Under the pieces are notes generated by a model. That model made no database searches. It saw nothing but the letters and a program-made list of their open reading frames with translations, and was not told the DNA's origin. Shown here one piece after another: positions 9,964 through 21,281 of a stretch of 64,000 bases of DNA (positions are counted from its first letter, which is position 1; each line of letters opens with the position of its first letter). The stretch is from Paraconiothyrium sp. Pb-2020 (Eukaryota; Ascomycota; Dothideomycetes; Pleosporales; Didymosphaeriaceae), in contig JAJUBI010000002.1 of NCBI GenBank assembly GCA_022419385.1, forward strand, positions 2,232,001 through 2,296,000. Direction: 5' to 3'. Both the position numbers and the translations under genes were made by a program.

Positions 9964-11640
9964 ATGTCAGAATTGAGGATCGCACGAATCGACGTCTTAC
10001 AAGTGGACCTGCCCTATTTCGGTGGAACATACCATCTGTCCGGAGGCCGCACTTATACCAGGTTCGACGCCTCGATAGTCCGAATAACCACCAACACTGG
10101 TATTGAAGGATGGGGAGAGAGTACCCCATTCGGGGCCACATTCATCACTGCGCATGCTCTCGGTGTAGGAGCAGGAATAGCGGAGATCGCGCCTCACCTC
10201 ATCGGCAAGGATCCGCCGATGGTCGACCGTATCAACGATGTCATGGATGCTGCTCTTCTTGGCCATGAACACGTAAAGACAGCTCTGGATGTCGCATGCT
10301 GGGATGTTTTTGGGAAATATGTTGGCTTACCTGTGTGTGAGCTCTTGGGTGGTCGAACCGATACCAGCCTACCAAGGGTAAGTTTCGTTGGTGTGTGTGC
10401 GCCAGACGAAGCGCGCAAGATAGTCGCTGGCTATCGTGATAAAGGATATCGAGGACATTCCATTGAGATTGGATAAGATCCTGCGAGTGACGTCGCACTT
10501 AGTAAGTATGGTCAGGTACGAAGTGGTGTCTTGCTGTTGCGATCCTCTGTATTTCCGTCTCGAGGTAGGTGCTGGTCACAACAGTGGGATTAGGACAGAG
10601 TGGCGTGGATTTTCTCCACGTCCATCATAGTCTCGGATATCAACATGTTCGCGTGGCTAGGACACCACTGAATATCTTGTCCCCCAATCACGACGCGTGC
10701 TGACCGTTTGCTACGCTGGTAGTCACTGCTGCTCTTGCTGATCAAAAGAACGACGAATTCTTCCTTGCTGACACCAACTGCGGGATGACGGTCTCGTGCC
10801 ACGTAGCGCAGGGCGATTCGAGAACATAGTCTAGGTGACTAGGTAGCAATCGCAAAATTCGTAATGCATTTTCGACTATCTCACTTCGGAAGCGGACCGG
10901 CGTCCCGATAATGTTCTACGAGCTGGTGACAGATACCGCTTCGCTAATGCAGCTCATAGCTGAGGACGGAGCCGAGGGCATCAATCTGAAGATAGCCAAG
11001 TGTGGAGGGCTGACGAAAGGTAGACGGATTACGGTTATTATCACCCCCCATAAGTTTTCCGGCCACCGCCTATGGGAGAAGAAAAGGCAAAGTAGGGATT
11101 CTTATATATCTAGTTAATTCTAATTACTATATAATAGGCTCTATTAACTACCTACTGTTAGTAGAGGTAACATAGGAATAGGAGATATAATATAGGGCTA
11201 GATATAGGTTACCTAACGTTAGATAGCTAATAGAGCCTATTATATAGTAATTAGAATTAACTAGACATGTAAAATAGTTAAGAAATCTCTACTTTTTCCT
11301 TTTCTTCTCCTATGGGCGGTGGCTGGAAAACTTATGGGGGGCACCGATATGTGCTTGGCCGCTGGGTACACTATGACTGTGCAAGATGCTTGGGGCTCCG
11401 GTATCTCATTCGCGGCCATTGTACATCTTGCACAGACAATTCCAGAGCGCAATTTACGGTGTATTTTGGATGTGAGGGACTGTTCTACGGTTCAAGTCGC
11501 GAAATGCGAATATGGAATCCGCGAAGGTAATGTTACGGCGTCGCGTGAGCCTGGTCTGGGCATTACCCTCACTTAGACGTGTTCGGAAAGCCTGTAGCAA
11601 GTTACTATTGGAGCCGCTATGATTTGAACTTCATCTATGC
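9964..11640 (+). pseudogene. Broken mandelate racemase/muconate-lactonizing (enolase superfamily) gene
   Basis: From the ATG at 9964 the frame reads as the N-terminal capping domain and start of the barrel of an MR/MLE enzyme (GIEGWGES, ALDVACWDVFGKYVGLPVCELLGG), closest in style to hydroxyproline or acid-sugar dehydratases. It stops at TAA 10474-10476. Between about 10500 and 10880 all frames are closed. From 10908 the barrel resumes (IAEDGAEGINLKIAKCGGLTKGRR), is cut by a MITE at 11044-11341, and resumes with MCLAAGYTMTVQDAWGSG and IVHLAQTIPERNLRCILD. A frameshift near 11570 separates the last piece (LDVFGKPVASYY). The expected KxK catalytic Lys region reads SIEIG, where relatives have SIKIG. 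With four independent lesions the gene is dead. The family abstracts a proton alpha to a carboxylate using Mg2+. Confidence 0.85.
11044..11341. mobile_element. Palindromic MITE inserted in the MR/MLE gene
   Basis: This 298-bp non-coding element begins CCCCCCATAAGTTTTCC and ends with the near-exact inverse. The outer inverted repeats run about 50 bp. After a short mismatch, a second inner inverted repeat of about 45 bp follows, so almost the whole element can fold into one hairpin with a loop of about 75 bp. It has no open frame, so mobility would depend on a transposase encoded elsewhere. The target-site duplication is unclear. A second family member lies at 34174-34467. Confidence 0.85.
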
Positions 11641-12188
11641 ACAATCTCTCCGCCTTGTTGCTTTACTTTGTACCTTCACACTGAGCGTTTGCCTCGAGTC
11701 AGAGAGTGACAAAGATTGCGCTGAGCGAGTACGCTTTGGCCATCGAGGCATACCTTGGATAATGTCATATTATTTTACCGTACTGAGGATCGCAAATCAC
11801 CATTGGCCTATTATACTATCGTTGTAAGTCTCACGGAGGCTACCTGTTACGCAAGCCTCCTGGCGTTTGCATGGCAGACAAAGCCATTGTTGACATGTAG
11901 ACGTGTCAGGCGAGTGCAATTTACTAGGAAGGTTATATTAGTCATGCTTCTGATTATTGATAGGCTATATCCGCTCGGGCGACGGCCTCACGTCTAAAGA
12001 AGGCGCTCTTTGTCCGATACACTCACCACAATGCTTGCAGCTATATTAATACAATGCACGATTTGTCACAATGTACTGTCTTGGCCTACATTTCGATATG
12101 TTTCCGTAGCCTTGTCCTAGCCCAAGACTAAACACTCCCAAACTCAACCGATTGACAACCGAATACAAACAACACACTGCCCATTCTC
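11641..12188. other. Intergenic, no feature recognised
   Basis: This lies between the MR/MLE relic and the next gene. No conserved motif was seen. It should contain the promoter of the gene at 12189. Confidence 0.5.
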
Positions 12189-13265
12189 ATGATGGCACCC
12201 CGATCAGCTGCGCTTACCGGCCTCTATGGCCACGATAGAAGCCCCAGTAGCCGTTCAAACAGGCACGTCCGCATCTTAGGTGGCAACATGAAAGACAGCA
12301 AGCGGTCGGAGAAGGGGCAAGCTTATGAAGCGCAATCCCGTGAAGTTATCAATAACAAACCCTCTTCTAAAGGGCGAGTCCGTGCACGAGAGGAGAATCG
12401 TTTCGATACCTTTGGACAACGTCAAGTGCACAAGCATGAAAGGCCAGCTTCCCTTAGGGATGTGACTAACCCTAGGACAAGAATGATCGGCATCGGCAAC
12501 TCTGGGTCCTATGTACCGCAGTACTGTCAGGCAAGTACCCATCAAGCATCTAAGGCTCATGCTACCGCTGACCGAAAATTAGTCACCGCTGTCGATAAAT
12601 CCAAGCCTTTCCCCGCCACGGCCATCAATACTCAGAAAGATGGTTCTCCTAGCGAGGACAACGTCCATCCGTACGAGAACGTTCGGAGCACTGAACAGGA
12701 CAGCGCCGGGAGCCCACTGGTAGGTGTCGTTATTGAGGAACCTTTTATCTCAGTCCCAACACGAAGAAAGAGCACCCAACCCCCAGCCACCCCAGCACGT
12801 TACAAGGCAAGGCGATCTGGGATGCCGATCGACCAGTCCACCCAGAACCGTATATCGATCGCCTCATCCTTTGCGAGCAACGTGTCTTTGAGCAACCTAC
12901 GGGCACCGTCCAGTAACCTATCTTTGATTCCTGACCCGCTGCGGCATCCTAACAGGCGTCCACCTACCATTATAGAGCGCAGCGACAACAGGCAGCTGCG
13001 CCCGTACCCAATGCCCATCTCTGGGACATACTGTAAGTCTGACACGCATACTGCTAGACAGTACACAGGAAATAGGCCTCTGAGGCCTCTGAGCGGTCGC
13101 CATACTCCTACGGGACAAAATGTTCATGGCCAGTACGATATGGGCTCACCCTTAAGCCTAGGGTCAGAAGTATTCGAGGGTTCGCCACCTGCGACCCCGG
13201 TGGTACGCTCGAGGGCGGTGACAACGTGGGGTGCTTTGTATGACAAGCCTGCATTGTCGTCATAG
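12189..13265 (+). CDS. Hypothetical disordered protein, 358 residues
   Basis: One uninterrupted frame of 358 residues from the ATG at 12189; a second ATG follows immediately as codon 2. Composition is rich in Ser, Arg, Pro, Thr and Asn, with no predicted membrane segment, signal peptide or recognisable domain. Several short S/T-P and R-x-S sites (RRKSTQPPATP, PPATPVVRSR) suggest a phosphorylated, intrinsically disordered protein. I do not recognise a family. The length and consistent composition support a real gene, but there is no homology evidence. Downstream introns were looked for and not needed. Confidence 0.5.
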   Translation: MMAPRSAALTGLYGHDRSPSSRSNRHVRILGGNMKDSKRSEKGQAYEAQSREVINNKPSSKGRVRAREENRFDTFGQRQVHKHERPASLRDVTNPRTRMIGIGNSGSYVPQYCQASTHQASKAHATADRKLVTAVDKSKPFPATAINTQKDGSPSEDNVHPYENVRSTEQDSAGSPLVGVVIEEPFISVPTRRKSTQPPATPARYKARRSGMPIDQSTQNRISIASSFASNVSLSNLRAPSSNLSLIPDPLRHPNRRPPTIIERSDNRQLRPYPMPISGTYCKSDTHTARQYTGNRPLRPLSGRHTPTGQNVHGQYDMGSPLSLGSEVFEGSPPATPVVRSRAVTTWGALYDKPALSS

Positions 13266-16200
13266 CCGTGTCTATGACAAGACAGTGAATTTCATATACC
13301 CATGTGCTGGTGAATTGGTGGTTCTGCCCTATGGCTATCTTGCTGAAGGATATCAAGGAAGGATTTCGAAGTCATTGCCCATCCTGTTGGATATGAGTGC
13401 TGTTGTGAGATCAAGTAGTGGTAACAAGAAGTGGCATGCTTGAAAATGAATAATAGTAAGTCGAGTTGGGGCCTTACCTGAGCTTGGCGTCTGATCAGAC
13501 CGGGCAAAAGACGCCGGTTAATGTTATCTTATTCGATCGAGGACGACTCGTGACATGTGCAAGTCACAGTGAATGGTTTCGAGGTCAGTACCATTGTCGA
13601 GGCCTGTAATTGAACCTCTGTTTGTGCATTTAATCATGTGTATGACGTATGTGTCCGATTACTGTGCATTCTCGAATTACTGTTAACGGGAGATGCTAGA
13701 TCATACTCAAAGTACGCTCCAACACGCCCTAACACGCCTCAACACAGGATTGGGGTTAGTATAGGGTGAGATCTAAGAAATATAATAGCTGTTTCTGCCA
13801 ACTTTTATAGCCTGTGGTGGGTTTTTGCGGGTCAAGTGATTGAACACTAAGTCGAGTATGATTGAATAGTAATTCAAGTATGACTTAGTAGTAGTTGAGT
13901 ATGATTTAACAGTAAGTCAAGTATAGTTTAACATCTCACACTGTTGACGCGCAATCCTTATTATGATTAGCGAGACGGTCGCAACGAACGCAAATCAATC
14001 CACACGACAGCATCGCACGACCATTCGATCGTGGAACAAGATGGAACCGTTCGCTGACGAACGGGTGACGTCGAATCAATGAAACCGATGAACCGGGGAA
14101 ACGGCGTTATGTGGAGATCAGGCTGCCACAGTTGCGGGGAAGCGAAATTATGGCAGAAGTTCATGTTGTTTTCTAGTCTTTTTGATACAGCTGCACCAAA
14201 GGGGACTTCTATGTGGGACCGGGTGGGTATGTCTTGGTCGGAACCAAGCCAAATCTGAATGCCAACGTGAATCGAGAATGCTCGGTCAGCTTCTCGCCAA
14301 AGGGGGAATGTCTTCAACTGATTGTAGGAGACTTCGTAGGTGGAGAATGGAGAACACAAGATCTGTAACTGGAAGTTCTGATCCGGCCACATCCCAATAA
14401 CAGAGTCTTCAGCATGCAGAAAGAGTTGGCGTGATCCTCGCTGTAGCGTTCAATTAGCGCTCTGTTGAGGACCAGACGCAGACTAACTTCACTTCACGTG
14501 AATTTCCACAGCCGTCGAAATGCGTCGAGCATGGGGGCACTGTTAACGACCCTGCTCTGACGTGTGATCCGATGGCAAGGTACATGTGGCTGGAAGCTCC
14601 GATGAGTAGTCTGTCTGCTCAAGAGCTTGATCAGGACCGAATACTACAAAATCTATGCGTACGAATATATGTGAATCTGGCCAATGACGACTGACCGTCG
14701 GCGAATTTCCGGTCACTCTAGGGTAGCCTGCGGCAGCACGACCAAGTCTCCGTGCAATAGCTTCAGTGGTGAGAGCCAGACACGCTGCATGAGCTCCGGA
14801 GACGTGACACCGCCTATTCGAGGTGGAGTAAGATGCGATTCCGCGATGCTGTGAGCTACTGCACTTGGTTCGGCCGGCATGGTGCACTTCATAGAGCCTG
14901 CTATGAGACAAGGACCGAGAGTTGTCACCGAGTGGATTCACAAATACGCCAAGGTGAACAGTGGTTCGTTCTAGTAACGATCGTGGCGGCAAGATCTGTG
15001 TTACGAGGCGCGGTGAGAGATCTAAAACATAAGCTCCACTCCGATTCATTAGTCACTGCACTATCTTGAAGTGTTCAAGGTCGCCCAAGCTTGTGAGCCA
15101 GTCTCTCGGTAACACGGAGCTACTCGGTCTCTAGCTGTGGTGGTAAAGTGTTGTTGAGGAAAAGTGACGAAGCTAGGCCGCTCGATTACAAGAATGATTG
15201 GATCCAGGTGCTGTAGAGATAGGAAGAGGCAATCGTGCCGACTGGAATGGAAGCATAGTATTCTCCTGCGCTGTCATCAAATCGCCATCAGCATGAGAAG
15301 CTCGTAGGAAAAGCGTAGGCACGGTAGAAGGACATGTCGTTTGGGTGTGTGGCGCGGATAGGAACGCGACTGAAATTTGCAGGTCCGAAAATGGACGCGT
15401 GCCCAGATAGTCGAGCGCTGAGGAGAGAAATGCACAGAAGTGGAGGTCCCTTCAAAGCGGCCATAAGCGTTGCGTAGGTGACAGCGTCTCCCGGCAAATA
15501 GGTAGTAGATTTGTGTAGTGCCGAGGGCTGCATGCAGAGAGGAGAATGGCGCGACCCTGAGTGATAGTTGGCGGGATCTGTCCGCGATGGCGCACCGTCC
15601 ACGACTGGCATCCCGGCAGCATCTACAGAGCTAGTAAATTAGCAGTGGTTGCAACGGAGGTGGGATGCGAAGATGTGTATGGGAGACTCGGCAGCAATTT
15701 CCCGCGTGCGGTAACGAGGCTCACGTTCAGCGATCGCGGAGGGGAACCAGCGTGGTGGAGTGGTGGGCTTTGTTCCACGACTTTGGTGCTTGGAAGGCGG
15801 CGTGGCACGGGAGGGTCTGGCGAGGCGGACGGCTGAGGCGGCGGTGATGATGTGGGATATGAGAGGCATCCGGGCAGCGAGGGCGACGATCAGGGAGCAG
15901 CGTGATGTTGATTGGACGGGCGGCGCAAGAGAAACACTTGCATCCAGCTCCTGTGCACGCGTGGGACCCGCTGCAGACGGGTGGAGCGCAGCTTGGAGCT
16001 TGGAGCTTGGAGCTGGGAGCTGCGTGGTGCGACGCCGACGCTCTCTCCAGAGACGGTGCCGCCCTCCATGAATACCTACCTACGCCTTGGCGACCTGGCT
16101 GCATGCTCTCGGACCGCGGCGGGGCATCGTCAGGCAGAGTAGCGCGCCGTGTACTATGCAGAGCATGTCGGTGTGCCTGTGTGCTTGTCTCCCCACCGCT

Positions 16201-17494
16201 CTTCACCATGTGCAAACCGCGCAGCCGCATGATGATGGCGACGACCCACCCGCGCATCCAATGGTGCCCGTCGACGGCTCGTATTGCAGCGTATCTCTCT
16301 CTGCCTCGACACCACCGTACCGTAGATTGCGTGTGCGTCATGGCCAGCGCCGCTCGCGTACCCGCACCCTGGCCCGAGTTTCATGTCTGGCTTTCGTCGA
16401 GGCGTTCGGTTTGTTTGCGACGCTGGAATGCGGGCGGGCGCGCACGCATGCAGCAGCCGCTCGCCGCTCGGAATCTCTGTGGTTGCTCGGACGGGAACCC
16501 TGGGGCGTCGGAATGGGCCAGCGTGCAGGCGGTGACGGCGAGCGCGAACAGCCTGCCGTGTGCCGTCGAGATGCAGCATCGTCGCGGGCCAGTCCTCGCG
16601 ACGGCCGTCGTCGACAAAACCAGACGCTCCAGCGTCGTGCTGTCCACGCGCGGCCGCTGCTCTCGCCCTCGCCCTCGCCCTCACACACGCGCCATGGCGC
16701 CACCGTCTGAGGTAGACGCCAGAGGGATGCTCGCGGGGCAGAGCAATCTGCACTTGCTGTGCAACTGCCAGCCTTAAATCTGCCCTCCGATAGCCTTCGT
16801 CTGTGCCAGTGTCCGCCGTCGTTCCTCGTCCCCTGCCCGCCGCCATCGAGCCCACACCTCAGGTGCTGCTCATGGGCCGAGCGCGAGCCTAAGCCGCTTT
16901 TGACTTCCCCCTACTTCAGTGTTCGCGCCCTCACACCAAACCCACGCTTTGCCTTCACCGACGCCGCCTCACCTCCCTCCCTCTATTCTTTCCCTTGTGC
17001 GTGCCACTGTGAGCCTCCCGTCGACCCCTCCAGCGCACCCCAGGTGATCCCGACGCCCGCTCCCCGTCCAATGCAGGCTTAACCGTCCTGCTCGGGAGGC
17101 TTGGTACACGCTGCCAGCTCCGTCGATCCACGACAGCCTCTCCAGCGCTTCCGCCGACTTTGTTGCATTCTATCCTCTGTTTTAATACTCTCTCGCGTTT
17201 TCCTTCACGGCAGGTGTTTCTCCTGTAATTGCCTCGGCGCCGTCATTTCCGTCCGTCGAAAGGGGTACGTCGTCCACCGTGCCCTTGCCGCCTCTCCTCC
17301 TGAACCCGGCCCACAATTGTTCAACGGCAATCTTGTGAGCTTTTGTCCATTGCAGCTGCACTTCAACACCACAACCATGGCTACCTGCTAACACCCTGCC
17401 ACCCAGACTGCTTCGTCGCACCCTCGTCGCTTGAGCCTCTGACCACCCTCTGTCGCCCACCACCGAGCTGCCCAGAGTCCTGCGAGACCACCCG
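13266..17494. other. Long gene-poor region and GC-rich leader of the Bni4-like gene
   Basis: This 4.2-kb stretch holds a 22-bp tandem repeat (listed separately), a minus-strand frame at 13967-14392 that looks weakly coding (141 residues, ending near the repeat, no family recognised), and from about 15.7 to 17.4 kb a GC-rich, TA-poor block. In that block long frames are open on both strands at once (for example 15902-16777 plus and 16154-16855 minus). A 7-bp tandem repeat (AGCTTGG units) lies at 15989-16022. The final 700 bp are C/T-rich and probably promoter and 5' leader of the Bni4-like gene. Confidence 0.5.
13837..13940. repeat. 22-bp tandem repeat, about 4.6 units
   Basis: Units begin TGATTGAA or close variants and end in (C/G)AGTA at 13837-13858, 13859-13880, 13881-13901, 13902-13923 and a partial unit after 13924. 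The units differ by a few bases, mostly transitions. No gene overlaps the repeat. Confidence 0.75.
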
Positions 17495-19822
17495 ATGGCT
17501 ACGGTACTCGCGCCCATCGTTCAGACCTCTACTCCGATTACGATGCTGCACTCAACCTCCGATGCCTTCCAGACTTCTTCGGCACAGCCCCACCACACAC
17601 AGCAACGATCGTCACAGATGCCACGAAGCCAATCGTACGCTCAGGCCGCGGGAGCAGGATACCGGGGCACCTCTGCTCCGATAGCTCCATATGCCTTCTC
17701 AAGCACACCTCAGCTACGACAGGATACGCGGTCGACGTCGGCACAGCACCAACAGCCTCTGCCGCATCAGACCCAGGCTGCGAATTCTGCCCGTCTAGGC
17801 CATCCTACGCACGCATCCTCATCCTCGGACTCGACCGTGTCTACGTCAGGTTCCTCAAGCCGCTCTCTTGCAGCTCCATCGTTCACTACCCGGGAAGACG
17901 GCGATTTCAGGAAGTCAGTCATTGATAACCTTCCCGCCTCAATAGGTCTTTCCACGTCCGTGCCCAATCTCTCATTATCCCTGTCGGATGCTCCAGTAAA
18001 GCCTTCGCCCGGCCGCTATCGTCGAGGTACGAGCAGGACCGATTCTAACAACAGTGCCACGGTCACTACACCGACACAACAATCGCCCTCACTTGGTGCA
18101 ACGGTCCCGCCATCAATTACGCGACCTCACCATGGCCTTGAATTGAACACCACCGACCTTCTGCCTCCAGCAAGACCGGGTCACAACCGAGCCAGCAGCG
18201 TCGATGACATGCACATGCCAAGGGGAAGCACCAGCGAGCAGGCCAAGCGTTATAGGAGACGCAGCTTGAGCAGCATCGAGGCTATGGCAACCACCGCAGC
18301 ACCTCTTTCTGCACCCGTGACGGCTACCACAACCGTCACTACATCCAAGCGGGCGACTTTGGAGACAGCGCCTGCTTCTAGCTCAAGTCGTCGACCGGGC
18401 TCCAGTCACAGCCACGAGAGGCAGGGTAGTTCGGGTAGCACGACTTCTTCCCATACGTCGAACAGGCCATCTGTAAGTATACCTTCCAATGGCTCGTACT
18501 ATGCTAATTACAACAGTCACGCCACGAGTCTACACCTACTCGCGCCACTGCCGGGACCGTGTCGGTGCCTGCTTCGAAGACGCCAGAGCCGAATCGACGC
18601 ATTGCACCCTCTCCGCTGTCCCAGCCCATCTCACCTTCTGAGCCTTCGAATCCTGCACCTCAAAGTTCATCTGCAAGCCCGGCGGTCAAGCAACTGACGG
18701 CTCTGAACGATAAAGACGGAAACAAGGGGATGAAATCTCGCTTACGCCGAGCCTTTTCATTTGGGAGCGCCGCTGAGCTTCGTCGGGCATCTGCCGAGAA
18801 TAATTTGAGCGCTGAACGGGCGAAATTGAGAAAAGATAGGTACCAGAACGAAGAGGACACAGAACAAGCGGCTATCATAGCAAAGCAAGAGGCGGCTGGT
18901 ATTGGCGCAGGCATTTACAACGGACAGGGCGGATTTACAAGCTCGACTGATAACATTTCAATATCTTCCACAGCTTCGTCGGCTTCCGTTATGTTAAGGA
19001 AGATGGGCCATGGTATGAAAAAGGGCACGAGGTCGATCAAGGGTCTCTTTAGACCCAAGTCAGTCATTGGGGTCCCTGCAGCCGATGGTCCCGTCATGCA
19101 GCCACAGGTCTCCCGGGTCACCGTCGAAGCTGAGCGCCAAAAGGTCAATGTGAACGCGAACCCGCACGAGATTGGTGGAGGGACAGGGTATCCTCGTCTG
19201 GAACGCAATTCTATCGACGCTGGTCGAAGCACAGATACAAGCAGCTTGGTCGCACCCTCCAGTGATTCCTTGTCTCGTAAGAGCATCATTGGTGGAGATC
19301 GCGAGCGTGCCGAGGTACTCTCTTCAATCAAGAAGGGGATCTTGAAACGTGAGTACACTATGATGCAGCTTCTCCAATGTACTGACATAGCCTAGGAACG
19401 GACACGAATTCCGAGACTTCGTCTCCGGTTTCTCGGCCTGTCGATGCTCGTACAGAGTCACCCAAGTCCAGTGCTCCAAGCACCCCCGTGAACGAGCGTA
19501 ACGATTATTTTACGCGACCGCCACGTCTCGCGAACCCCAGTACTCGAAGCTTGCCTAACACGCCCAACGGGTCGCGTGGTAATATCTCGTTCAGCCCGCG
19601 CCTCCAGTTCTACGACGCATGGTCCGCCTCCGACTACGACCGCCGTGGAGACATTGCCACCTGCAATAGGCTTACTCCTATGCTCGCGCAGCAGATCAAG
19701 GAAGAGCTGAACTCCTTCAAGATGGTATGGGACTTGGCCGCTCTCACCAAAAGTATCTGCTAACCTTGTAATAGGAGATGGAAGTTCACGAGCTCTCCAA
19801 ACCTCACACCCATTTCTTCTAA
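17495..19822 (+). CDS. bni4: Bni4-like septum/polarity scaffold protein
   Basis: Four exons: 17495-18472, 18517-19348, 19396-19724 and 19775-19822. The introns are 44, 47 and 50 bp, and the product is 728 residues. Almost all of it is Ser/Thr/Pro-rich and probably disordered. The C-terminus carries the diagnostic block: NISFSPRLQFYDAWSA, then YDRRGDIATCNRLTP and an IKEELNSFK helix, and, after the last intron, EMEVHELSKPHTHFF to the stop. This arrangement matches the C-terminal region shared by yeast Bni4 and Afr1. Bni4 docks protein phosphatase 1 (Glc7) and chitin synthase at the bud neck or septum, and the FSPRLQF stretch resembles a PP1-docking motif; the role here is inferred from that resemblance. 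Basic clusters around the second exon (KSRLRRAFSFGS, KGTRSIKGLF) may bind membranes or kinases. The long GC-rich leader upstream is unusual. Confidence 0.65.
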
Positions 19823-21281
19823 CGATTATGCATCCATTTGGACCTGGCGTCTTGGCGAAACGTTTCCAACTTAGCACTTCAGGAACTGGAGCAAAACAGC
19901 ATTTACGAGTTGACCTTTTTGTTAGCTCAGTTCCATTTTCTGGTTAACGACGACCTTGTCTCTCTTCTGTCTTAGCGAGCATATGCACTCAGATAGAGAA
20001 GGCTACGCCGTGTTTAGCAGAGGGTCGCTGGCACGCGTAGAACGATGCATTCGACAGCATGGAAACCAAAAGTACCAAGCAAAGGAGGAAGATTTCTTAG
20101 TTCTTTCTAGCTGAGCAAACGCGCTTTAACTTTCTTTGCCGTTGATCTGACATCGCCTTTTCTATCTTTGCTGTTCCTTTAGCAATTCTGTCGAGGATCC
20201 TTCCTGTCTCTCCCATCATCGTCTTTCCTCTACCGGCGTGGCTTGGCGTGGCTTCCTTCCCTTCTGTGTCTCCTTTACTATTACTTATTTCTAGCTGCGA
20301 GAAGAAAGCGAAGGTTGGATGGGTGCAAGGCGCAGGCGCGTATGTGAGGAAGTCTTTTTTTGATACGGGCACTACTTAGTCGAGTGTAATTGGAAAAGAA
20401 TGGTTGATTGGCTGCTTCCTCACTCCTGCATACACGAGACCTTGAGTTTTCTATAGACCAATCCCCACGTTTGCGGGTGTCCGCCAAACGTGCGCATGTG
20501 ACGCGCAGCTTATCGTAGCTGCGACGAGGCGAGACGAGTGCATGAAGATTGCCCAGAGCCCTGCGTCAATTTTCAGGTTAACGGCGGACCAGCTAGCGAT
20601 GTCGCGCGCTTGGAAAAAGACATGGTGTCTGCGACTAGCCAACCACAGCATGAGGGCCATACACACTCTTGCATGGCCAATATCTCAACCTCGACATCCT
20701 CTCTAGCACAGCATGGCAGCCCCCATCAGCTATCGCGATGCATGTTGGATCTTCCAAGAGTAGTAGGACACTGCTCTCTCTGCAACCGTAGTTGCGGCCT
20801 ACGAAGGATCCCCGCTAATGCATGACAATATAATGCAAGATAGTATCGGCTGGGCCATCAACGGGCCTGCGCCTACCCGATTGGCATGCGAACATTTGGC
20901 AGCGCCTAGGCGTGGCTAGGCGTTCAACTGACGATCTTTGGAGATCACGGTGGGCGAGTGTGTGAAGAAGCTGATGATAGTGCGATGCTGAGATGGTGCT
21001 ACCTCGGGACATCGATAGGCTTCATGGTCGTTGCAGGCTAAGTCTGACAGTGACAGTGGCCGCACCTGAAAGACGTTCGCTGCAGAAGTTGATTACACAT
21101 TGTGAATCGAGTGGTCACACACAACCTTGGAGTTGCCTGACGGACGGCGACTTCACGTTTCAGCGACACACGTGACATTCCATCACGTGGCTCGCTTACT
21201 TGCTAGCTCCACCCGCACTTCCATTTTGACTTTCGACTGACCGCAGGACACCGTTTCAGCACATCCACCACATCAGACAAC
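19823..21281. other. Intergenic, 3' flank of Bni4-like gene and promoter of eS25
   Basis: No gene was recognised. Short frames at 20097-20372 and 20538-20825 lack any protein feature. The right end holds the promoter of the ribosomal protein gene, with two CACGTG boxes. Confidence 0.5.
21169..21189. promoter_or_regulatory. Paired CACGTG boxes upstream of eS25
   Basis: Two CACGTG palindromes lie at 21169-21174 and 21184-21189, about 95-115 bp before the eS25 start codon. Such boxes bind Cbf1-type bHLH factors, which serve ribosomal protein promoters in several ascomycetes. Their function here is inferred from position. Confidence 0.45.

Noticed and set aside
14543..15049. 168-residue minus-strand frame
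   Set aside because: No ATG at its start, no family features and an alternative frame open over the same bases.
15727..16855. Long overlapping open frames on both strands (up to 291 residues)
   Set aside because: They overlap each other in several frames within a GC-rich, TA-poor block, have low-complexity Arg/Pro/Cys-rich products and no domains. This is what composition alone produces.
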